This document shows, in pieces, positions 1 to 7,823 of a stretch of 64,000 bases of DNA (position 1 is the stretch's first letter; each line of letters begins with the position of its first letter). Location: the NCBI RefSeq assembly GCF_003054265.1, contig NZ_QBKT01000001.1:806001-870000 (forward strand), read 5' to 3'. The DNA comes from Kordia periserrulae. GTDB taxonomy: Bacteria; Bacteroidota; Bacteroidia; Flavobacteriales; Flavobacteriaceae. The notes below the pieces were generated by a model that saw only the letters and a program-made list of their open reading frames with translations, was not told the DNA's origin and made no database searches. Made by a program: the position numbers and the translations under genes.

Positions 1-1
1 T

Positions 2-3000
2 GAGGAAGCCTTTGGTTTATGGAACTGTGAATCGGATGTGAATTTTACGTTTAGTGGCACAACAACTACAGATGAGTCAGTAAATGATGGTATCAACATT
101 GTTCGATTTGATAACGGAAGTGAATTGGCAACAGGAGTCTTAGGGCAAGTAACCACACGTTTTTTAGGAACCTGTTCCACCACTAACAGAGCTATTGTTA
201 GCGAAATGGACATTACTTGGAATGATAGCACCAATTGGTACTATGGTAACGGAACACCATCATCTTCTCAATACGATTTTAAAAGTGTTGCCTTACACGA
301 ATTGGGGCACGCTCATCAATTGGGTCATGTAATAGACAGCAATGTGATTATGCATTATAACATTGGTACTGGTGTGAGCAAATATTCGCTAGATCAAAAC
401 GATATTGATGGTGCCAATTATACCATGGGCTTATTTACGCAATCTGCTGGTTGTGGTGTTTCGGCAATGACTGACAATATACAGTGTTGCGATGCAATGG
501 CTATAACAACCCAACCACAAAGCACAACGGTTGAAGCAAATAATGGTACAGCTCAATTTACAATTGTAGCTGAAAATTATGATACTGTGCAATGGGAAGA
601 ATCGGGTGATGGTGGCGATACCTGGTTTACCATTTCAGACAATACCATATATTCTGGAACAACGACAACAACTTTGTCGGTTACAGATGTACCTGAGACC
701 AGTGATTTGTATTATAGGGCTATTTTGAGTAATGTCTGCGGAGATAGTCTTACTTCAAGTGACGCTAATTTGATGTCTATTCAATATACACAAATCCCAG
801 ACTCTAATTTTGAAGCTGCTTTAGAGGCATTGGGTTATGATGATATCTCTGGTGACAATAAAGTGCCTACAGCAAATATTGAAAACCTAACCAGTTTAAT
901 CGTTACTAATGCAAGTATAACGGACTTATCTGGAATTGAGGATTTTCGGGATTTAGAGACACTTAATTATAGTAATAATTCAGTTACAACTGTAGATTTA
1001 AGCAACAATTCAGCACTTAAAAATATAGCTGCTCGTTACAACGGAATTACAACAACCATTGATGTAAGTGCCAACACAGCTTTAGAAAAATTATTTTTAG
1101 AAAATAATAGTGTTACTAGTATTGACTTATCTAATAATCCAAACTTAATTGCTGCATGGTTTCAAAATAACAATCTGACTTCAATAGATGTAAGTAATAA
1201 TCCAGCATTAACTGCACTTGGGATTCAAGGAAATTCAATTACAAGTTTAGATGTTTCTAATAACACATTGCTTGCCCAACTTTATGCTGGAAGTAATTCT
1301 ATTACAAGTGTTGATTTAAGTAACAACCCTGACCTATTTGTTGTTGGGTTAAACGCAAACGATTTATCAAGTTTAAATATTCAAAATGGAAATAACACAG
1401 CTATTACCACATTTTCGTTAGCAGATAACCCGAACTTGACTTGTATCTTAGTAGATGATGCCACTTATTCTACAGTAAACTGGACAAGTATAGATGCTCA
1501 AACTTCATTTAGTGATACAGTGTGTTATACTGAATACACCTCAATACCAGACACTAATTTTGAAGCAGCGTTAGAGGCTTTGGGATATGATGATATTTCT
1601 GGCGATGGACAAGTACCTACAGCATTAATTGAAACCCTTACTTCTTTGTATGTTTCAACACAAAACATTTCAGACCTTACAGGAATAGAAGATTTTACAC
1701 TACTTCAAGAACTAGGAGTAAGTGAAAATAATTTAACTTCTCTTGATTTGTCATCAAATACAAATATGATGTTTTTAGTAGCTGATGATAATCAACTGAA
1801 TTCAATAAACGTATCGAATCTCGCTAACTTAAGTTTATTAAATATTCACACTAATCAATTAACTTCACTTGACTTGACTAGTAATACCTCACTAACCGAG
1901 GTATATATATACAATAACGATTTACAAGTATTGGATATAAGAAATGGAAACAATACAAGCATCACAAATTTTGAGGCCACAAACAATACAAATCTTGATT
2001 GTATTTCTGTGGATGATGCAACTTATAGCGCAACAAATTGGACAAACATAGATGCCCAAACCAGTTTTTCAGAAACCGCCTATTGTGGTTACACCCAAAT
2101 TCCTGATGCTAATTTTGAAGCTGCTCTTGAAGCCTTAGGTTATGATGATATTTCTAGTGATGGGCAAGTACCTACAACATTTATTGAAACAGTAACCTCA
2201 TTAAATGTTAATAGTGAAAGTATTTCTGATATTACAGGAATAGAAGATTTTGCAGCACTAGAAGAATTGTACATAAATAACAATCAACTTATCAGTATAG
2301 ACTTAAGCAGCTTATCTAATTTAAGAAAGCTTTGGAGCGTGAATAACAATTTTACAAGCTTAGATTTCTCTAACAATCCATTGATGCAGGATATACGGGT
2401 AGAAGGGAATGATTTAACCACACTAAATGTTAGTGGGTTAACTAACTTAACGATACTACAAGCCAATAACAATCAATTAGAAACAATCGATTTGAGCAGC
2501 AGTGATTTATTGTTCAGACTTAGATTGTATGGCAATAATATACAGACATTGGATTTGTCAAATAACATTGCTTTGACAGAATTACAATTACAATATAATG
2601 CACTAACGTATTTGAATCTGAAAAATGGAAATAATACAAATTTAAGTCTTGTTAAATTAGATAATAACCCAGAATTGTATTGTATTCTCGTAGATGACGC
2701 AACATATAGTGCTACAAACTGGACATCTGTGGATGCTCAAGTGGTATTTAATGATGGTGTGTATTGTGATTATACCCAAATACCAGATGCAAATTTCGAA
2801 CTCCAACTGGAAGTTCTAGGTTATGATGATATTTCAGGTGACGGACAAGTACCAACCATACTTATTGAAAGTATTACCTCATTGGCAATAATTGACGAAA
2901 ACATTACAGATTTTACAGGGATACAAGATTTTATTTCCCTTGAATATCTTGAAATTAGGGACAACCCGATAGTAGTTCTAGATTTAAGTCAAAATTTAGC

Positions 3001-5590
3001 ACTTCAGCATCTGAACATCAATGATTGTGGTATGACTTCAATTGACCTCACAAATAATACGGCCTTAACATACTTAGATGCAGATGGTAATGATTTTACT
3101 ACGATTGATTTGGTTAACAACACATCATTGCAAACCCTATTGCTAAGTCGTAATTTTTTAAGTGAATTAGAATTAGTGAACCAAACTGCGCTTGTTGTAC
3201 TGGACCTGTCTGATAATATCTTAACAAGTTTAAATCTCCAAAATGGTAATAATTCGAACATAACAGCAATTGACTTAACGGATAATACAAATTTACAATG
3301 TGTTAAAGTGGATGATGCAAATTACAGTACAACCAATTGGACTAATATTGATGTTCAGACCAGTTTCAGTAATATGTATTGTACTTATACACAGATACCA
3401 GATGCTAATTTCGAAGCCGAATTAGAAGCATTGGGCTATGATGATATTTCTGCGGATGGACAAGTACCTACAGCGCTAATTGAAGTAGTTACAAGTTTGA
3501 GTATGGTGAATAAAAATATTTCAGATATTACTGGTATTGAAGATTTTATTTCACTTGAAGAATTATACATAAGCAACAATAATATCTCAACTATTGATTT
3601 ATCGACACTTACAAATCTTGAGAAATTTTGGGGTTTACTTAACAACTTTGTTTCTTTAGATTTTAGTAATAATCCATTGATTCGTGATATACGAGTTGAA
3701 TTAAACAACCTAAGCTCAATAAATCTTTCACAAGCGAGTCAGTTGACCATCTTACAGGCCGATAGAAATTATCTTACAGAAATAGATTTAAGCAACTCTC
3801 CGCTTTTAACGCGTGCAAGGTTAGATCAAAATGATTTGACCTCTCTAGATGTATCAAATAATCCACTATTATCTGAATTAAGAGTTCAGCTGAACCAGCT
3901 TAATTATTTAAACGTACAAAGTGGTGGTAATACTGCAATCAATAATTTTAATGCTACAAACAATTCAGAACTTGCTTGTATCTTAGTTGATGATGCAGCT
4001 TATAGCACAACCAATTGGACTAACATTGATGCTCAAACGAGTTTTAGTGATACGTATTGCGAATACACCCAAATTCCAGATGCTAATTTTGAGGCTGCTT
4101 TAGAGGCTTTAGGTTATGATGATATTTCTGCAGATGGTCAAGTACCTACCGAATTAATTGAAAGTATTACTACCTTATCAGTAGGCAATAAGAATATATC
4201 AGATTTTACAGGAATTGAAGATTTTACAAGCATTCAAAGCTTGTATGTACACGATAACCCGATAACAACAATCGATTTAAGTAATAATTTGAATTTATCA
4301 AATTTCAGAGCACTACGTTGTAATTTATCATCTTTAGACCTTAGTACTAATACTTCTTTAAGTTATTTAGATATCACAGACAACGACCTTACAGAATTAA
4401 ATTTAGCTAATAATATAGCATTAACTACTTTGATTTGTCCTGATAACCTATTGAGTTCCTTAGATGTAAGCAATATAACCGTTTTAGAAGAATTAGAAGC
4501 AAATAATAATCTATTAACTTCTTTAACTTTAGGAACACATGATGATTTGGTATCATTACTGTTAGATAATAATGAACTAACTGAGTTAGATCTTTCAGCA
4601 TATCCAAACTTAGAATATGTAGTGTTAAACGACAACAATCTAACTGCTTTAAATCTTCAAAGTGGTAGTAATCAATATATTTTCGATTTTGATATTACTA
4701 ACAACCCTGATCTAATCTGTGTATTGGTAGATGATGCTACCTATAGCACAACCAACTGGACAAGTATTGATTCTCAAACCAGTTTTAATGAAACAACTTG
4801 CGATTACATAATGGTTGATATTGATGTTTTCCTTCAAGGCGCATTGTTAAACCCTTATACTGGTGAAGAAAGTTTAATGAGAGATGATTTGAGAGCAAGT
4901 GCCATGATTAATGCCAATTCACCTTATTCTGATGGTCAGGTTATTACTGAAACGATAAACCTTGATGATAATGGTTCAGATTCAATGGTAGATTGGATTT
5001 GGGTGGAACTTCGTGATGCTACAGATCCTACATTAGTCATAACAGGACAATCTGCTATTTTACAGCGAGATGGAGATGTTGTATCAAATGTCAGCGATTT
5101 GGCAACTGCACTTACATTCAACGTAACGCCTGGTGACTATTATATTGTTGTTTCACATAGAAATCATCTCGGAATAATAACAGCAAATGCCATAACATTA
5201 AATCAATCTACAACAACTGTCGATTTTACAGATGCTAACAACCAAATTACTTACGGCAGTAATGCACAGGCCACTTTTGGTATGCCAACAGATACTGTTG
5301 CTATGTGGGCTGGTGACGTTAATGGAGATGGTATTGTACAATATTCAGGTACTAGTCCTGATACACCAGATATTTTATCTGAAGTATTGAACGATTCGGG
5401 AAATTTCTTGAATTTTCCAACATATACAATCAATGGTTACAACAACTACGATACCAATTTAGACGGGGAAACTCAATATTCAGGGACTAACCCAGATGTA
5501 CCTTACATACTACAGAATGTATTAGCACATCCAGGGAATTTCCTAAACTTTAGCACCTATCAAATTACAGAACAACTACCATCAAATTAA
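2..5590 (+). CDS. Giant secreted matrixin-like / LRR protein with dockerin-like C-terminus (5' partial)
   Basis: The reading frame is open to the left edge, so the N-terminus and any signal peptide are outside the window. Domains in order: a metzincin/matrixin-like protease domain with HELGHAHQLGH (nt 296-328, the HExxHxxGxxH zinc signature) and a Met-turn-like VIMHY; an Ig-like domain (about nt 500-780); six large modules, each opening with YTQIPD/YTSIPD and filled with DLSNN-type leucine-rich repeats like internalin-type LRRs (nt 785-4804); then a C-terminal domain with two calcium-loop-like segments, GDVNGDGIVQYSG and a second DTNLDG copy. No T9SS sorting domain is visible, although the protein looks extracellular. 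The frame ends 27 bases before the next gene, which does carry one. The protease motif is certain as sequence. Protease activity is inferred, and the substrate or ligand is unknown. Confidence 0.85.
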   Translation, partial: EEAFGLWNCESDVNFTFSGTTTTDESVNDGINIVRFDNGSELATGVLGQVTTRFLGTCSTTNRAIVSEMDITWNDSTNWYYGNGTPSSSQYDFKSVALHELGHAHQLGHVIDSNVIMHYNIGTGVSKYSLDQNDIDGANYTMGLFTQSAGCGVSAMTDNIQCCDAMAITTQPQSTTVEANNGTAQFTIVAENYDTVQWEESGDGGDTWFTISDNTIYSGTTTTTLSVTDVPETSDLYYRAILSNVCGDSLTSSDANLMSIQYTQIPDSNFEAALEALGYDDISGDNKVPTANIENLTSLIVTNASITDLSGIEDFRDLETLNYSNNSVTTVDLSNNSALKNIAARYNGITTTIDVSANTALEKLFLENNSVTSIDLSNNPNLIAAWFQNNNLTSIDVSNNPALTALGIQGNSITSLDVSNNTLLAQLYAGSNSITSVDLSNNPDLFVVGLNANDLSSLNIQNGNNTAITTFSLADNPNLTCILVDDATYSTVNWTSIDAQTSFSDTVCYTEYTSIPDTNFEAALEALGYDDISGDGQVPTALIETLTSLYVSTQNISDLTGIEDFTLLQELGVSENNLTSLDLSSNTNMMFLVADDNQLNSINVSNLANLSLLNIHTNQLTSLDLTSNTSLTEVYIYNNDLQVLDIRNGNNTSITNFEATNNTNLDCISVDDATYSATNWTNIDAQTSFSETAYCGYTQIPDANFEAALEALGYDDISSDGQVPTTFIETVTSLNVNSESISDITGIEDFAALEELYINNNQLISIDLSSLSNLRKLWSVNNNFTSLDFSNNPLMQDIRVEGNDLTTLNVSGLTNLTILQANNNQLETIDLSSSDLLFRLRLYGNNIQTLDLSNNIALTELQLQYNALTYLNLKNGNNTNLSLVKLDNNPELYCILVDDATYSATNWTSVDAQVVFNDGVYCDYTQIPDANFELQLEVLGYDDISGDGQVPTILIESITSLAIIDENITDFTGIQDFISLEYLEIRDNPIVVLDLSQNLALQHLNINDCGMTSIDLTNNTALTYLDADGNDFTTIDLVNNTSLQTLLLSRNFLSELELVNQTALVVLDLSDNILTSLNLQNGNNSNITAIDLTDNTNLQCVKVDDANYSTTNWTNIDVQTSFSNMYCTYTQIPDANFEAELEALGYDDISADGQVPTALIEVVTSLSMVNKNISDITGIEDFISLEELYISNNNISTIDLSTLTNLEKFWGLLNNFVSLDFSNNPLIRDIRVELNNLSSINLSQASQLTILQADRNYLTEIDLSNSPLLTRARLDQNDLTSLDVSNNPLLSELRVQLNQLNYLNVQSGGNTAINNFNATNNSELACILVDDAAYSTTNWTNIDAQTSFSDTYCEYTQIPDANFEAALEALGYDDISADGQVPTELIESITTLSVGNKNISDFTGIEDFTSIQSLYVHDNPITTIDLSNNLNLSNFRALRCNLSSLDLSTNTSLSYLDITDNDLTELNLANNIALTTLICPDNLLSSLDVSNITVLEELEANNNLLTSLTLGTHDDLVSLLLDNNELTELDLSAYPNLEYVVLNDNNLTALNLQSGSNQYIFDFDITNNPDLICVLVDDATYSTTNWTSIDSQTSFNETTCDYIMVDIDVFLQGALLNPYTGEESLMRDDLRASAMINANSPYSDGQVITETINLDDNGSDSMVDWIWVELRDATDPTLVITGQSAILQRDGDVVSNVSDLATALTFNVTPGDYYIVVSHRNHLGIITANAITLNQSTTTVDFTDANNQITYGSNAQATFGMPTDTVAMWAGDVNGDGIVQYSGTSPDTPDILSEVLNDSGNFLNFPTYTINGYNNYDTNLDGETQYSGTNPDVPYILQNVLAHPGNFLNFSTYQITEQLPSN
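785..4804 (+). repeat. Six tandem LRR modules within the giant protein
   Basis: Modules begin at nt 785, 1535, 2090, 2771, 3386 and 4064, with spacings of 750, 555, 681, 615, 678 and about 740 bp. Each has an opening IPDxNFEAALEALGYDDIS-like segment, a variable number of LRR units, and a closing NGNNT ... CIxVDDATYS ... NWTxIDAQTSF segment. The length differences suggest gain and loss of about 21-residue LRR units. They read as coding repeats, not as a mobile array. Confidence 0.9.
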
Positions 5591-5617
5591 TTTACATAAC
5601 CTAGTTAAAACAATAAA

Positions 5618-6436
5618 ATGAAAGCAATTAACTTAACTTCAATATTACTATTTGTGTTGTGCATTTTCTCAAATAAATTAAAAGCTCAAGATGGTTATAC
5701 ATACACCTTGCAGCATGATGGAGGTTATGATTTTACAATTCAAGCAGTTCCAAATTCTAGTTCCAATACCTTTGCCACTTCAGTACAGAGTTATGGTTTT
5801 ACAATTATTTTACCAGATGGTATTACAGCTACAATAACATCATCTTTAGGAAATGGAGCAAGTGCTACGTTTTTCAACGGATCGGATGTTGGCGATTCAT
5901 CTATTGACGGTTACTTAGTAACTGAAGCCTTAGGAAGCCCTATTTCTTTACCAGCACCATCACTTGCAACAAATTCAGATATGGTTAGTTTTACTGTCAA
6001 TGGAAATCCTTCTTCAGGAACATTATATATACTTGAAAATAATTCAAGTATAGCAACAGCAGTAACCCCTTTAAAATCGTTTATGGCTGCAGATATGGTT
6101 GATGACGGAATGGCTGTGTTTCCAAATGTTGTTGATGAATTTACTTCGGCTGTATCTGGAATGAGCTCATTTAGCTTTACAACTTTAGGAATCAACACTA
6201 ATGAACTTTCTATTACTTCCATGTACCCAAACCCAACGGATGGAATAGTCAATATATCTGGAGTTCATAATTTAGAACGTATTGAAATTTATAACCTTAA
6301 TGGCCAATTGATACAATTGTTTTCAAAGAATGGTAATATGCAACAAATTGATGTCACAGAGCTTCAATCTGGAGTATACTTAGTGAATGTTCAATCTAAG
6401 TCTGCCAGTAAAACATTTAAACTCATTAAGCGCTAA
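5618..6436 (+). CDS. Secreted beta-sandwich protein with T9SS type A sorting domain
   Basis: A 272-residue protein. An N-terminal signal peptide (MKAINLTSILLFVLCIFS, cleavage probably after KA) is followed by a beta-rich domain of about 170 residues (YTYTLQHDGGYDFTIQAVPN onward). The C-terminal ~75 residues match a type IX secretion sorting domain: YPNPTDG, then IYNLNGQLI, then LQSGVYLVNV, ending in KTFKLIKR. It lies 27 bases downstream of the giant LRR gene and is probably co-transcribed with it. The central domain has the length and hydrophobic alternation of a cohesin-like sandwich, which would fit the dockerin-like loops of its neighbour, but I cannot show that homology by eye. Export by T9SS is well supported. 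The binding role is an inference. Confidence 0.85.
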   Translation: MKAINLTSILLFVLCIFSNKLKAQDGYTYTLQHDGGYDFTIQAVPNSSSNTFATSVQSYGFTIILPDGITATITSSLGNGASATFFNGSDVGDSSIDGYLVTEALGSPISLPAPSLATNSDMVSFTVNGNPSSGTLYILENNSSIATAVTPLKSFMAADMVDDGMAVFPNVVDEFTSAVSGMSSFSFTTLGINTNELSITSMYPNPTDGIVNISGVHNLERIEIYNLNGQLIQLFSKNGNMQQIDVTELQSGVYLVNVQSKSASKTFKLIKR

Positions 6437-6526
6437 TATTATTTTTAAATACAAATCAATACTTAACTAACTTATTGATTTGTAAAAAAAGATGCTGGAT
6501 TCATAACAAGCACATTATGACAATTA

Positions 6527-6560
6527 AAGCCACTTCAATTATTAGAAGTGGCTTTTTTTT
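6527..6560 (+). terminator. Rho-independent terminator
   Basis: A 10-bp perfect stem (AAGCCACTTC / GAAGTGGCTT) with an 8-base loop is followed by a run of eight T. It lies about 90 bases after the T9SS-sorted gene and just before the insertion element. Confidence 0.85.
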
Positions 6561-6609
6561 ATACTTTGTGTCTCGTCCTGAAATAGCGTTACACTAAACT
6601 TTAAGTGTA

Positions 6610-6996
6610 ATGAAAACAAATTATATAAAGCGAACACAGAAAGATTATTCATTATCTTTTAAACTCCAAGTAGTTCAAGAGATAGAGCAAGGAGAACTTA
6701 CTCGATCTCAAGCAGCATTAAAGTATGGCATTCAAGCAAAATCTACCATTAGGACTTGGTTGCAAAAATATGGTAACTTTGATTGGCAAAACCAAACTTC
6801 ACAAGCCATGCCTAAAACTCCCGAGCAAAAGATTTTAGAATTAGAAGAAAAAATCAAATTATTAGAAAAGCAGAAAGCACGAGCAGAACACTTAGCTGAA
6901 CGAGCTGATAAGAAAGCTATTTTGTTCGATATGATGATTGATTTGGCTGAAAAAGAATTTAATATTCCCATCAGAAAAAACTCCAAACCCAAGTAA
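6610..6996 (+). CDS. IS3-family transposase OrfA
   Basis: A 128-residue protein with an N-terminal helix-turn-helix (DYSLSFKLQVVQEIEQGELT, then SQAALKYGIQAKSTIRTWLQKYG) that would bind the element's terminal repeats. A leucine-zipper-like coiled coil follows (ILELEEKIKLLEKQKARAEHLAERA). OrfA normally works as part of an OrfAB fusion made by -1 frameshifting and as a regulator on its own. The slippery heptamer is present near its 3' end. Intact by length. Transposition is doubtful because the element has lost its right end. Confidence 0.9.
   Translation: MKTNYIKRTQKDYSLSFKLQVVQEIEQGELTRSQAALKYGIQAKSTIRTWLQKYGNFDWQNQTSQAMPKTPEQKILELEEKIKLLEKQKARAEHLAERADKKAILFDMMIDLAEKEFNIPIRKNSKPK
6975..6981 (+). 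other. Probable programmed -1 frameshift site (A_AAA_AAC)
   Basis: The heptamer A AAA AAC sits in the orfA frame (codons AGA AAA AAC, residues 122-124). OrfB is in the -1 frame, and that frame is open across the overlap, so slippage here would give a continuous OrfAB protein. This is the standard expression mode of IS3-family elements. No downstream stimulatory structure was assessed. Confidence 0.7.
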
Positions 6997-7001
6997 TTGA
7001 T

Positions 7002-7823
7002 ATGTTCAAAATACACTACAGAGAAAGTATCTCATCCACTTGTGAGTTACTTGGGTTAAGCAGGCAAGTATATTATCGAGCTATACGTTCCAAAGAGAAA
7101 CGACAATCCATTGCTAATGATGTGATTGATTTAGTACAATCCATCAGAATGGATCAACCGCGTATTGGCACAAGAAAATTATATCATATTTTACAAGATT
7201 CTTTACGTAGTTTAGGTGTTGGCAGAGATCGTTTGTTCGCGATTTTAAAAGCAAATCATCTATTGATTAAGCCTAAGCGAAGCTATCATATTACTACCAA
7301 CTCTCATCATCGTTTTAGAAAACATAAAAACTTGATTGAGAATTTAGATATCAACAGACCAGAGCAAGTTTGGGTAAGCGATATCACTTATGTAGGTAAT
7401 AGAAGTAATCCGATATATTTATCGCTTGTTACAGATGCATATTCTAAAATGATAGTTGGATATTATTTATCAAATACTTTGGCGGTAGATAGTTCTATAA
7501 AAGCACTAAAGCAAGCCGTTAAAAACAGAAAATATCCCAAAGAAACACTAATACATCATTCTGATAGAGGATTGCAATATTGCAGCAATCAGTATCAAAG
7601 AATACTACAAAGACATACTATCAAATGTAGTATGACAGAATCTTACGACCCGTATCAAAATGCAGTAGCTGAGCGAATCAATGGAATCTTAAAGCAAGAG
7701 TTTTTAATCAATACTGACAAAATTAATATCAAGATGATGAAAACTATCGTGCAACAAAGTATTGAAATTTACAACAACAAAAGACCGCATTTATCATGTC
7801 ATAATTTTATGAAGAAGCCGTAA
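7002..7823 (+). CDS. IS3-family transposase OrfB (rve integrase), C-terminally truncated
   Basis: A 273-residue protein with an N-terminal HTH_21-like segment (IRMDQPRIGTRKLYHIL) and an rve/DDE integrase core. The catalytic acidic residues lie in WVSDITYV, HHSDRGLQY and NAVAERINGILKQEF. IS3 OrfB proteins normally continue past RPHLS with about 15 further residues (commonly a TPxxxH motif). Here RPHLSCH is followed by NFMKKP and a stop, so the tail appears to come from flanking DNA. The last 17 bases overlap the 3' end of the convergent sensor gene. It is probably translated mainly as an OrfAB fusion, and the ATG at 7002 may not be used. Confidence 0.85.
   Translation: MFKIHYRESISSTCELLGLSRQVYYRAIRSKEKRQSIANDVIDLVQSIRMDQPRIGTRKLYHILQDSLRSLGVGRDRLFAILKANHLLIKPKRSYHITTNSHHRFRKHKNLIENLDINRPEQVWVSDITYVGNRSNPIYLSLVTDAYSKMIVGYYLSNTLAVDSSIKALKQAVKNRKYPKETLIHHSDRGLQYCSNQYQRILQRHTIKCSMTESYDPYQNAVAERINGILKQEFLINTDKINIKMMKTIVQQSIEIYNNKRPHLSCHNFMKKP

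Larger units (their letters stand above)
6569..7806 (+). mobile_element. IS3-family insertion sequence, truncated at its right end
   Basis: The element holds orfA and orfB in the IS3-family arrangement. The left end is placed at TGTCTCGTCCTG (nt 6569), about 40 bases before orfA. No matching inverted copy of this sequence exists after orfB, and the orfB product changes character after RPHLSCH, so the right end seems deleted. The right boundary (about 7795-7806) is an estimate from where transposase similarity stops. Confidence 0.75.

Noticed and set aside
785-4804. Tandem DNA repeat array or CRISPR
   Set aside because: Periodicity is in whole codons and follows LRR structure. Spacers and repeats are not of CRISPR size.
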